A stretch of 40,618 bases of DNA from Spirochaetales bacterium (GTDB lineage: Bacteria; Spirochaetota; Spirochaetia; DSM-27196; SLST01). This document shows positions 23,913-31,677 of this stretch, piece after piece. Position 1 is the stretch's first letter, and each line of letters starts with the position of its first letter. Location of the stretch: assembly GCA_007127335.1 (NCBI GenBank), contig SKZO01000074.1, positions 1 to 40,618 of the forward strand, written 5' to 3'. The position numbers and the translations under genes are program-made. A model generated the notes under the pieces. It saw only the letters and a program-made list of their open reading frames with translations. It did no database searches and was not told the origin of the DNA.

Positions 23913-24966
23913 GGGCCTCTCCCGGCACCAGCGCCGCGCTTCCATTCATGTCCCGCAGGACGACCGCCGGTTCCCGCGCCATGAGTCGGACACGTTGGCC
24001 GGGGTAGAACGAGTGGGTGTACTCCGTGTGCGCGATGATACTGCGGTCCTCGTACCTGACACGGTAGGTCAGATCGTGGCCGCGAAACTCCCTCGCGACG
24101 ACTTCGCCCTCGAGCTCCCCTCCGCACCCCTTGGTGAGCACGATGTGTTCGGGCCGCAGGGAGAGGAGAACCCGGCCGTGCGCCGCCGGCCTGATCGAGA
24201 GAGCGCCCATCGACGTCCGCGCGATCTCGCCATCTGCCTCGCCCTCGAAGAGGTTTGAGCGCCCAAGGAACTGGGCGACGAACGCGGTTCGCGGATGATG
24301 GTACACCTCTTCCGGTGTTCCCACCTGCTCTATCTTCCCGGCGTTCATTACCGCCAGACGATCGCAGAACGACAGCGCCTCCTCCTGGTCGTGGGTCACC
24401 AGAATCGCGTTCAGCCCCTGCTCCTTCAGCAGCGCCCGAACCTCGCGTCGCGTGGCGTCTCTGAGCGCGACATCCAGGTTCGAGAACGGCTCGTCCATCA
24501 GCAGGAGCTGAGGATCGGCGCCGAGCGCCCGTGCGATCGCAACTCGCTGCTGCTGCCCCCCCGACAGCTCGTCGGGCATGCGCTGGTCGACCCGGGTGAG
24601 TCCCACCATCCGCAGGAGCTCGGCGGCGCGTTTCTCGCGCAGCCGCGCCGGAGTGCCTCTCATGGCGAACATGACGTTCCGGAGTACCGAGAGATGGGGA
24701 AAGAGCGCATAGTCCTGAAACACGAAGCCCACATTCCGGCGTTCAGGAGGGAGCGAGACGACTTCCCGCTCGCGAATGAGTACTGTTCCGTTGTCCGGAG
24801 ACTCGAACCCCGCGATCATGCGAAGGGTCGTCGTCTTCCCGCAGCCGCTCGGGCCCAGGAGACCGAAGATCTCGCCGGGTTCGACGCGGAAGCTCACCGA
24901 GTCCACGGCCGGATGCGTCATGCCGGCGAAGCGTCGCGTCATATCTCTCACTTCAAGTACGTGCAT
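23905..24966 (-). CDS. Ferric-iron type ABC ATPase (FbpC/AfuC-like)
   Basis: This 353-residue ATPase has Walker A GPSGCGKTT, Q-loop FVFQDYALFPHL, signature LSGGQQQR, Walker B LLLMDEPFSNLDV and H-loop LVTHDQEEAL. A TOBE-like domain follows from about residue 240 (SLRPEHIVL, GHDLTYRVRYED). It sits with a two-module permease and an iron-type binding protein, so ferric iron is the most likely substrate; a spermidine/putrescine or thiamine type is less likely given the DtxR gene next to it. It overlaps the regulator by 8 bp and follows the permease by 1 bp. Confidence 0.9.
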   Translation of the reverse strand: MHVLEVRDMTRRFAGMTHPAVDSVSFRVEPGEIFGLLGPSGCGKTTTLRMIAGFESPDNGTVLIREREVVSLPPERRNVGFVFQDYALFPHLSVLRNVMFAMRGTPARLREKRAAELLRMVGLTRVDQRMPDELSGGQQQRVAIARALGADPQLLLMDEPFSNLDVALRDATRREVRALLKEQGLNAILVTHDQEEALSFCDRLAVMNAGKIEQVGTPEEVYHHPRTAFVAQFLGRSNLFEGEADGEIARTSMGALSIRPAAHGRVLLSLRPEHIVLTKGCGGELEGEVVAREFRGHDLTYRVRYEDRSIIAHTEYTHSFYPGQRVRLMAREPAVVLRDMNGSAALVPGEAHG

Positions 24967-24967
24967 C

Positions 24968-26560
24968 TCATTCCTTTCCTTCGTGCCGGAGCAGCAGACC
25001 TACGAAGAGACTCGAGAACAGAACGATCGCCGCAGCGTACGGCGCGGCCTCAACATGCATCGCCTCGGATGTACGGCTGAACACGGCGACCGACAGCGTG
25101 ACGTATCCGGTGGGTGCAAGCAGAAACGCGATCGGCAGCTCCTTCATCGCGATGACGAAGACGAGCCCCACTGACGCGAGTACCCCCCGACGGAGCAGCG
25201 GCAGGACCGTGCGGGCGAAGGCCGGCAAGGGCGACAACCCGAGTGACCGTGCCGCCTCCTCCAATCGCCGGGGCGCCTGCAGGAGCGCCGAGCGAATTGG
25301 TCCTATGGCGAGCGCGAGGAAGCTGATAACGTACGCTACGATCAGGAGCGGCAGGCTCTGATAGAGCGGACGCAACAGACGCAGCGAGAAGAAGACCATC
25401 GCGAGCGCGAGCGAGAGCGGCGGCAGCGCGTATCCCACGTAGACGAGTCGTTCTGCCGTGCGGGACAGCGGTGACGGGTGACGAACCCTGAGGTAGGCGA
25501 TCGGAATCGCGACCAGGACGGTGCATATGGCGGCCGGTGCTGCGGCGCCCGCTGATGCGAGAAAGGCCTGACCCACGCGTCCGAGCTCCCCCCAGGGTGG
25601 ACGAAGGCTGAGCCAGTAGGCGAGCATGCCGAAGGGGAGGCCAATGGCGCCCGCCGCGATCAGCGCAATGAAGACGAGCGCCGGGATCTTCCAGGCGCGA
25701 AGCCGGATCCGGCGCAGGCTGCGGGCGACTCCGGTGCCTGTCCGGGCGTACTTCGCGCTTCGCAGCAGGCGACCTTCGAGCAGGACCGGCACCATTGCGA
25801 GGGCAAGAAGCATGAGCGACAGCCAGGCCGCGTAGGTGCGGTCGAACGCCCCGGAGTACTGGGTGTAGATCGCGTAACTGAAGACTTCGTAGCGCATGAG
25901 CGCGATCGCGCCAAAGTCTCCGAGCACGTAGATCGCGACGATCAGCCAACCGGAGAAGAGCGCCGGAGCGAGATGGGGGAGGATGACCCGGTACAGGACC
26001 CCTCCGTGACCGTATCCCATGCTTCGTGCGCTCTCCTCAAGACTCGGGTCCATCCCGGCGAGCGCCGCACGGACGTTGAGGAAGACATAGGGGAAGCAGT
26101 AGAGGGTGAGCGCCGCCAGGGCACCCCAGTAGCCGGACGGGCGTGCGACCACGATGCCGAACACTCCGGCGAGGAACCCATGGTTTCCCCCAAGGCTCAG
26201 CAACGCGAACGCCATGACGTAGCCCGGGACCGAGAGCGGAAGCACCCCCAGGAAGGTCACGACGCGCGCCGCCGGAACATCGGTGCGGACTACCAGCCAG
26301 GCAAGAGGGAGCGCAATGAGCGTGGTCGCGCCTACCACGCCTCCGGTCAGAAGGAGCGTATTGCCCAACAGCTCGAGGTTGCGCCGCCGCAGCACGAGCG
26401 ACGCGAGTGTCGCCGCATCTGCCTCCGTCGCTCGCACGACGAGATAGACGAGCGGGACGAGCATGACGACGGCGACTGCGGCCGGGGCAACGAGCAGGTA
26501 CCACGGCGGGCGGTCGTGTTCCGCCGGCAGCGGTCGCGCTGCTGATAACGCGTCGGTCAT
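24968..26560 (-). CDS. Ferric-iron type ABC permease with two permease modules
   Basis: This 530-residue membrane protein contains two copies of the binding-protein-dependent permease module with about twelve membrane segments in all. Each has an EAA loop for ATPase contact: LEESARSMGYGHGGVLYRVILPHL (about residue 175) and LEEAARSLGLSPLPAFARTVLPLL (about residue 440). This fused layout is the FbpB/AfuB/SfuB pattern of ferric transporters. It starts 3 bp after the binding-protein stop and ends 1 bp before the ATPase start. It ends with a short charged tail (RHEGKE). Confidence 0.92.
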   Translation of the reverse strand: MTDALSAARPLPAEHDRPPWYLLVAPAAVAVVMLVPLVYLVVRATEADAATLASLVLRRRNLELLGNTLLLTGGVVGATTLIALPLAWLVVRTDVPAARVVTFLGVLPLSVPGYVMAFALLSLGGNHGFLAGVFGIVVARPSGYWGALAALTLYCFPYVFLNVRAALAGMDPSLEESARSMGYGHGGVLYRVILPHLAPALFSGWLIVAIYVLGDFGAIALMRYEVFSYAIYTQYSGAFDRTYAAWLSLMLLALAMVPVLLEGRLLRSAKYARTGTGVARSLRRIRLRAWKIPALVFIALIAAGAIGLPFGMLAYWLSLRPPWGELGRVGQAFLASAGAAAPAAICTVLVAIPIAYLRVRHPSPLSRTAERLVYVGYALPPLSLALAMVFFSLRLLRPLYQSLPLLIVAYVISFLALAIGPIRSALLQAPRRLEEAARSLGLSPLPAFARTVLPLLRRGVLASVGLVFVIAMKELPIAFLLAPTGYVTLSVAVFSRTSEAMHVEAAPYAAAIVLFSSLFVGLLLRHEGKE

Positions 26561-26563
26561 TAT

Positions 26564-27610
26564 CTACAGCAGCCCGGCTTCCCGCAGGAGCGAGAGCGTG
26601 CCCTCGAGATCCTCCAGGGCGTCCAGGTCGACCTGCGGACTCGAGTCGAGCAGCGTCTGAAAACTCTCGAGCCGCTCGTCGGGCTCGACATTGGCGAGCA
26701 CCGGATACTCGTAGACCGTCCCGGTGAAGTAGGCCTGCGCCTCGCTCGAGAGCAGGAACTGCGCGAACTCGAGCGCTTCGTCGGTGCGACGGCTCGCGCT
26801 CAGAACGCCAATACCTGCTATGTTCACCAGGTTTCCGATATCGTCGTTCGAGAAGAAGCGCTGGGCGACCGGGTAGTCGGGATCGTTCGCAGTGAATCGG
26901 AGCAGGTAGTAGTTGTTCACCAGCGCGAAGTCGATCTCACCGGCGGCGATTGCCTCGACCTGCGTCGTGTTGTTCCGGTAGGCCTGGACATCGTTTGCCT
27001 GCATTGCGCGGAGCCAGTCGCCGGTGGCTTCATCGCCGTGCACGACGCGCATCGCGGTCACAAAAGCCTGGAACGAGCCGTTTGTCGGCGCCCAGCCGAC
27101 CCGGCCGCGATACTCGGGAGCGACAAGATCGAACACGCTCTCCGGGTACTCCGCCTCGTCCACACGGCCGGGCGAGTAGGCGAGCACTCGGGCGCGGCCG
27201 CTTGTTGCGAGCCACTGGCCGGTGGTGCTGCGGTAGATGTCCGGCAGGTTGTCGTACAGGTGCTGCGGCAGCGGTGCGAGCAGGCCCGCCCCCGCGAGCG
27301 CCCCGAGCGCCCCGGCGTCCTGTGCCCAGAAGAGATCGGCCGGCGTGCGCGCACCCTCTTCGGCGAGCAGGACGGCGAGCTCCGCGGTGCCCGCGTAGCG
27401 GATGCTCACGCGGATTCCGGTCTCGGACTCGAACGACTCGACAAGGGGCGCCACGAGCGACTCACCACGGCCGGAGTATATCGTGAGCTCCCGCTGCACC
27501 GGCTCTGCGGCCCCTGGTTCCGCTCGTCCTGCCGCAAGAAGCGGCAGTGCGGCGAGAGTCAGCAGCATGAGCGTTGCAATCCGTCTTCGTAGAACAGGAG
27601 AAAACACCAC
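26564..27610 (-). CDS. Ferric-iron type ABC substrate-binding protein
   Basis: The 348-residue precursor starts at GTG 27610 with AAGGAGG six bases upstream. A signal (IATLMLLTLAALPLLA) precedes AGRAEPGAAEPVQ, again the spirochaete style. The mature part begins ELTIYSGRGESLVAPLVESFESETGIRV, the start of FbpA/FutA-type iron-binding proteins, and contains ADLFWAQDAGALGAL and AIAAGEIDFALVNNYYLLR, where the YY pair matches the tyrosines that bind ferric iron in that family. It leads a four-gene operon with permease, ATPase and DtxR regulator. The promoter region has a palindrome that may be the operator. Confidence 0.92.
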   Translation of the reverse strand: MVFSPVLRRRIATLMLLTLAALPLLAAGRAEPGAAEPVQRELTIYSGRGESLVAPLVESFESETGIRVSIRYAGTAELAVLLAEEGARTPADLFWAQDAGALGALAGAGLLAPLPQHLYDNLPDIYRSTTGQWLATSGRARVLAYSPGRVDEAEYPESVFDLVAPEYRGRVGWAPTNGSFQAFVTAMRVVHGDEATGDWLRAMQANDVQAYRNNTTQVEAIAAGEIDFALVNNYYLLRFTANDPDYPVAQRFFSNDDIGNLVNIAGIGVLSASRRTDEALEFAQFLLSSEAQAYFTGTVYEYPVLANVEPDERLESFQTLLDSSPQVDLDALEDLEGTLSLLREAGLL

Positions 27611-27630
27611 GTATGGCCTCCTTACATGAG

Positions 27631-27655
27631 TGGTATTCTCATAATAGTAGTACCA
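27631..27655 (-). promoter_or_regulatory. Palindrome upstream of the iron importer operon, possible DtxR-type operator
   Basis: TGGTA and TACCA, 15 bases apart, frame an AT-rich core (TTCTCATAATAGTAG); the arms extend imperfectly. It sits between the GTG at 27610 and a TTGACG -35-like site on the minus strand (27675-27670), and overlaps the likely -10 area. Position, AT content and the DtxR gene in the operon suggest metal control. Confidence 0.45.
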
Positions 27656-27669
27656 GACACAAGCTTTGG

Positions 27670-27675
27670 CGTCAA
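27670..27675 (-). promoter_or_regulatory. Possible -35 element of the iron importer operon
   Basis: TTGACG read on the minus strand. TACTAC follows at 17 bp and TACTAT at 20 bp, both inside the palindrome; neither is a strong -10, so the exact promoter is uncertain. Confidence 0.35.
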
Positions 27676-27805
27676 GCGCAAAAAGTTAGATATTTAAAAC
27701 AATTCCAGGCCGAGGCCCGAAATGCGGAGGTGCCGGCATCAAGACAAGACACTGGACACTTGTAGATACATTTAGTTACCTTCCGCTCAGCGGCAGGAGG
27801 AGAGT

Positions 27806-29263
27806 ATGGCGAAGCACAGCCACGACGTGATCATCGTTGGGGGAGGCGCCGGCGGGTTGACGGCTGCCGTCGGGTGCGCGCAGCTTGGGATGAAGACCGC
27901 CCTCATCGACAAGGAGCGGCTTGGCGGGGACTGTCTGCACTACGGGTGCGTGCCGTCCAAGTCGTTGCTGAAGGCGGCTTCGGTCTATCGCTCGATGGCG
28001 GATGCCGGACGCTACGGGCTGCCGTCGGTCGAGCCGCCTCCGGTCGACCTGTCCGCGGTCAACGCGCGCGTCGCGAAGGTGATCGCTGCGATCGAGGTGC
28101 ACGACTCACCGCAACGGTTCCGGTCGCTCGGGGCCGAGGTCTTCCTTGGCAGAGCGGAGTTCTCCTCACCGCACGAAGTCGTCATTGACGGCGAGACGCG
28201 GCTGTCCGCGCCGTCGGTGATCCTCGCGACCGGAAGCTCGCCGCGGGCGATCCCCTTCGAGGGTATAGAAGAGGCCGGGTATATCACCAACGTCGACGCC
28301 TTTTCGCTGCCCGCCCTGCCGCGGAGGATCGCGACCATCGGCGCCGGGCCAATCGGCGTCGAGCTCAGCCAGGCGTACCGGAGACTCGGCGCCGAGGTGA
28401 CGATCCTCGACCTCGCGCCGCAGGTTCTGCCGCGCGAAGACCCGGACATGGCCGCTTTCGTCGAGGAGCGGCTCACCGCGGAGGGCGTATCGTTGCGGCT
28501 TGGGTCCACGGTCGCACGCGTCGAGCGCAGCGGATCGGTGAAGAAGATCCATGTCACGCGATCCGACGGCGTCGACGAGGTGCTCGAGGTGGACGAGATT
28601 CTGATGGCCGTTGGGCGTCAGGGGAACACGTCGGGGCTTGCCCTGGAGAACGCGGGCGTAACGGTCGAGAAGAGCTTCGTCGTAGCCGACGCGAAGCTGC
28701 GCACGAGTCAGCGTCACATTCTCGCGGTGGGCGACGTCAACGGACGGTACCAGTTCACGCATGTTGCCGGCGCCGAGGGAAGCCTCGCGGTACGCCGAAT
28801 CGCGCTTCACGCGGGCGGAACGATGGACTACCGCGCCGTTCCCTGGTGCACGTATACCGATCCCGAGCTCGCGTCGGTCGGGTACAACGAAGCTTCAGCG
28901 AAGGCGGCGGGGATCGACTACGACACGATCGTGCAGCCGTTCGGCTCCACCGACCGGGCACAGGCGGAGGGCGAACCGGCGGGACGGATGAAGATCCTGC
29001 TCGACCGAAAGGGCCGTGTGATAGGGACGCAGATCGCCGGGTATCACGCGGGCGAGCTGCTCGTACCCTCGCTCTTCGCCGTAGGCAAGCGCTGGAAAGC
29101 CGGGGCAATCATGGGCCCCATCTACCCGTATCCCACCCTGTCCGAGCTCCACAGGAAGGCGGTGTCGACCCGGATGGCCCCACGCCTCTTCAATAACCGG
29201 GTGCGCCGGCTGTTGCGGCTACTCTTCCGCTACCGTGGAACGGCCGGGACGACCGAGGCATAG
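27806..29263 (+). CDS. FAD-dependent pyridine nucleotide-disulfide oxidoreductase (mercuric-reductase/Lpd-like)
   Basis: This 485-residue flavoprotein starts after GGAGGAG. It has the FAD motif VGGGAGGLTAA, the redox disulfide GGDCLHYGCVPSKS (CxxxxC, about residues 46-51), the NAD(P)H motif GAGPIGVELSQAYRRLG and a second FAD contact ILAVGDVNGRYQFTHVA. In dihydrolipoamide dehydrogenase the C-terminus has HAHPTLSE with a catalytic His; here it is IYPYPTLSE, so His is Tyr and a true Lpd role is unlikely. The N-terminal MerA metal-binding domain is absent. It is followed 9 bp later by a TVP38-family gene, a pairing seen in several bacteria. Its substrate is unknown. Confidence 0.9.
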   Translation: MAKHSHDVIIVGGGAGGLTAAVGCAQLGMKTALIDKERLGGDCLHYGCVPSKSLLKAASVYRSMADAGRYGLPSVEPPPVDLSAVNARVAKVIAAIEVHDSPQRFRSLGAEVFLGRAEFSSPHEVVIDGETRLSAPSVILATGSSPRAIPFEGIEEAGYITNVDAFSLPALPRRIATIGAGPIGVELSQAYRRLGAEVTILDLAPQVLPREDPDMAAFVEERLTAEGVSLRLGSTVARVERSGSVKKIHVTRSDGVDEVLEVDEILMAVGRQGNTSGLALENAGVTVEKSFVVADAKLRTSQRHILAVGDVNGRYQFTHVAGAEGSLAVRRIALHAGGTMDYRAVPWCTYTDPELASVGYNEASAKAAGIDYDTIVQPFGSTDRAQAEGEPAGRMKILLDRKGRVIGTQIAGYHAGELLVPSLFAVGKRWKAGAIMGPIYPYPTLSELHRKAVSTRMAPRLFNNRVRRLLRLLFRYRGTAGTTEA

Positions 29264-29272
29264 GAGAAGGAC

Positions 29273-30004
29273 ATGGCACAACGCTCAACCACCAGGATCA
29301 TTCTGTTCGCAGTGCTGCTCGCCGGGCTCGTCACCGCAGGATTTCTGTTTGACGTGGGAATCCACCTGCGCGCCTTGCTCGCCTGGGTCCATGACCAGGG
29401 CGCCGTGGGAGTGCTCATCTTCGGTGCGGTCTACATCGCCGCGACCGTCCTCTTCGTCCCGGGTTCAATCCTCACGCTCGGCGCCGGGTTCATCTACGGC
29501 GTTGTGTGGGGTTCCATCTACATCTCGATCGCCTCGACGATAGGAGCGACGGCGGCCTTTCTCGTGGGCCGATACTTCGCGCGCGACTGGGTCGCCTCCA
29601 GGGTCGCGGGCAACGAGCGGTTCGCCGCGATCGACCGGGCGGTCGGGCGCGAAGGATGGAAGATCGTCGGGCTCACACGGCTGAGCCCCATCTTTCCCTT
29701 CAACCTCCTGAACTACGCGTACGGGCTGACGAAGGTGAGCCTGCGCGACTTCTTCTTCGCCTCATGGATCGCGATGTTCCCCGGAACCGTCATGTACGTC
29801 TACATTGGCTCGCTCGCCGGGAACCTCGCCACACTTGGCGCGCAGGAGCGCGCCCGAACACCGCTCGAGTGGGCGCTGTACGCGCTCGGGCTGGTGGCCA
29901 CCGTTGCCGTGACGATCTTCGTAACCCGTCTCGCCCGCCGGGCGCTGGCCCGGGAAGTTGACCGTGTGGAGGACCCCGCCGCTCCGGTGAGGCCCGGGGT
30001 GTAG
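29273..30004 (+). CDS. TVP38/TMEM64 (DedA-like) membrane protein
   Basis: This 243-residue protein has about five or six membrane segments. The family signature is clear: VLFVPGSILTLGAGFIYGVVWG (about residues 60-82), FLVGRYFARDW, and LSPIFPFNLLNYAYGLTKVSLRDFF (about residues 140-165), followed by MFPGTVMYVYIGSLAG. Members are thought to act as lipid scramblases or membrane-stress proteins; no specific role is shown. It is co-transcribed with the disulfide oxidoreductase upstream (9-bp gap), hinting at a membrane-linked redox function. Confidence 0.9.
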   Translation: MAQRSTTRIILFAVLLAGLVTAGFLFDVGIHLRALLAWVHDQGAVGVLIFGAVYIAATVLFVPGSILTLGAGFIYGVVWGSIYISIASTIGATAAFLVGRYFARDWVASRVAGNERFAAIDRAVGREGWKIVGLTRLSPIFPFNLLNYAYGLTKVSLRDFFFASWIAMFPGTVMYVYIGSLAGNLATLGAQERARTPLEWALYALGLVATVAVTIFVTRLARRALAREVDRVEDPAAPVRPGV

Positions 30005-30036
30005 CCGTTCGCCCGGTACACCGCTACACTTGGCCG

Positions 30037-30891
30037 ATGAAGCCACGAGTTGTCGTAACCGGCGCCTGCGGGCGCATCATTGAGCGCGTACTCCCCGGCC
30101 TGGCCGCGGAGTTTGATCTCACGCTCGTCGATATTCGGGACACCGATTTCAACGGCAATCCGGTCGAGGGCGTGCACAAGATCGATCTGCTCGACAACGA
30201 CCGGACCGCATACCGTGATCTCTTCCGCGGGCATGAGGCCGTGATCCACTCCGGATTCGTGCGCTCGCCCAAGGGCGGGAGGGCAGGGACCGACGCAGGA
30301 TCGGAGACCTTCTGGAACGAGTACGACAATGTCCGCATGGCCTACAACGTGATGCAGGCCTGCGTTGAGGCCAGCGTGCCTCGGGCGGTCATCGTAAGCT
30401 CGAACCACGCTGCCGACTTCTACGAGCCGCTGATCCACTCGAACGACGTCCTTGGTGTGACGCCGGAGATGGCCCCGTACTCGGACAACTACTACGGATG
30501 GGCGAAGATCAGCTACGAGGCGCTCGGGTTCCTGTTCGCGACCGGCAGGCAGAACGACGGTGTGCGCCTGGAGAACGTGCAGCTGCGGATTGGCGCGCCG
30601 CGCGATACGGATCTGGACGATATCGCCCCGGGTGAGATCACCCGGATGCGCCGGGCGCTCGGCGCGTACATCAGCACGCGAGATGAAGTACAGCTGTTCG
30701 TGAAGAGCGTCGCCGCGCGGGATATCACGAATGAGCACGGCATTCCCTTCCAGGTCTTCTACGGTATCAGCGCGAACAGCACCCGGTTCTGGGACATCTC
30801 CAATGCGAAGCGGGTCATCGGTTACGAGCCGCAGGACGATGCAGTCGTCGTGTTTCGCGATCAGATCGCCCGGATCACCGCGGGAGCGTAG
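30037..30891 (+). CDS. NAD-dependent epimerase/dehydratase family protein (uronate-dehydrogenase-like)
   Basis: This 284-residue short-chain dehydrogenase of the extended type has VVVTGACGRIIERVLPGL, a Rossmann motif whose third Gly is Ile, then VIHSGFV and the catalytic YGWAKISYE (YxxxK, about residue 152) with VSSNHAADFYE holding the Ser. The size and the SNH segment recall uronate dehydrogenases. The C-terminal part has ARDITNEHGIPFQVFYGISANSTRFWDI. There is no Shine-Dalgarno site; a TACACT sequence ends six bases before the ATG, so the mRNA may be leaderless. It abuts the Nudix gene with no gap. Confidence 0.83.
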   Translation: MKPRVVVTGACGRIIERVLPGLAAEFDLTLVDIRDTDFNGNPVEGVHKIDLLDNDRTAYRDLFRGHEAVIHSGFVRSPKGGRAGTDAGSETFWNEYDNVRMAYNVMQACVEASVPRAVIVSSNHAADFYEPLIHSNDVLGVTPEMAPYSDNYYGWAKISYEALGFLFATGRQNDGVRLENVQLRIGAPRDTDLDDIAPGEITRMRRALGAYISTRDEVQLFVKSVAARDITNEHGIPFQVFYGISANSTRFWDISNAKRVIGYEPQDDAVVVFRDQIARITAGA

Positions 30892-31677
30892 ATGCCGGTT
30901 CTCGTATCAGAGCTCAATCCGTTCGGCGGCCGGATCATCGACGACGCGCAACTGCCGGAGAGCGCGGAGCAGTTCGCCGCGGATCTCGACGAATCGCTCG
31001 ACGCGTGGCAGTCCGAAGGAATCAAGGTCGTGTGGCTGCAGCTGCCAATCGCGCGCTCGTCTCTTGTGCCGGCAGCTGTCGCCGCCGGATTCGTCTACCA
31101 TCACGCCACCGAGCACTGGCTGCAACTGACCGTTACCCTCGAGCAGGGCTCATATGTGCCTCCCTTCGCTACCCACTATGTGGGAGCCGGCGGCGTGGTG
31201 ATCGACGATCAGCGGCGTCTGCTCGTGATCCAGGAACGGCACCACCGGCGTCGCCACTACAAGCTGCCCGGAGGAGCGCTCCAGCCCGGGGAACACCTTG
31301 TTCACGCGGTGGTGCGGGAGGTGAGGGAAGAGACCGGAATCCACACCGAATTCCTCTCACTCGTGTGTCTTCGACATTGGCACGGGTACCGGCACGGGAA
31401 GTCGGACATCTACTTCGTCACGCGCCTGCGCCCGCTGACCCACGACATCACGCTCGATCCGCATGAGATAGCCGAGTGCTTCTGGATGCCGGTCGACGAG
31501 TACCTTACCCACCCGGACACGCACGACTTCAACCGTAGGATCGTCGCCGCGGCGCTCGATGTGGAACGGACCGAGCGAGCCGGCTTCCCGGTGCTGCGGT
31601 CCGAAACGCTTCCTGACTACGGAACGCCGGAGACGCACGAGCTCTTCTTCCCTCAGTCGGGCGACCCTCGCTCGTGA
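30892..31677 (+). CDS. NUDT6-like Nudix hydrolase
   Basis: This 261-residue protein has an N-terminal pre-Nudix domain (about residues 20-85; ESLDAWQSEGIKVVWLQLPIARSSLVPAAVAAGFVYHH), the arrangement of human NUDT6 and plant NUDX relatives, then a Nudix domain. The Nudix box GGALQPGEHLVHAVVREVREETGI matches GX5EX7REUXEEXGU, with Glu residues for metal binding. It should hydrolyse a nucleoside diphosphate linked to another group; NUDT6 relatives act on NADH, FAD or ADP-sugars, but the substrate here is unknown. It directly follows the dehydrogenase gene. Its 3' end overlaps the convergent cyclase gene by 25 bp. Confidence 0.9.
   Translation: MPVLVSELNPFGGRIIDDAQLPESAEQFAADLDESLDAWQSEGIKVVWLQLPIARSSLVPAAVAAGFVYHHATEHWLQLTVTLEQGSYVPPFATHYVGAGGVVIDDQRRLLVIQERHHRRRHYKLPGGALQPGEHLVHAVVREVREETGIHTEFLSLVCLRHWHGYRHGKSDIYFVTRLRPLTHDITLDPHEIAECFWMPVDEYLTHPDTHDFNRRIVAAALDVERTERAGFPVLRSETLPDYGTPETHELFFPQSGDPRS

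Noticed and set aside
27806-29263. Dihydrolipoamide dehydrogenase (lpd) or mercuric reductase (merA)
   Set aside because: The catalytic His of HPTLSE is Tyr, there is no acyltransferase gene nearby, and neither the MerA N-terminal metal domain nor a mer operon is present.
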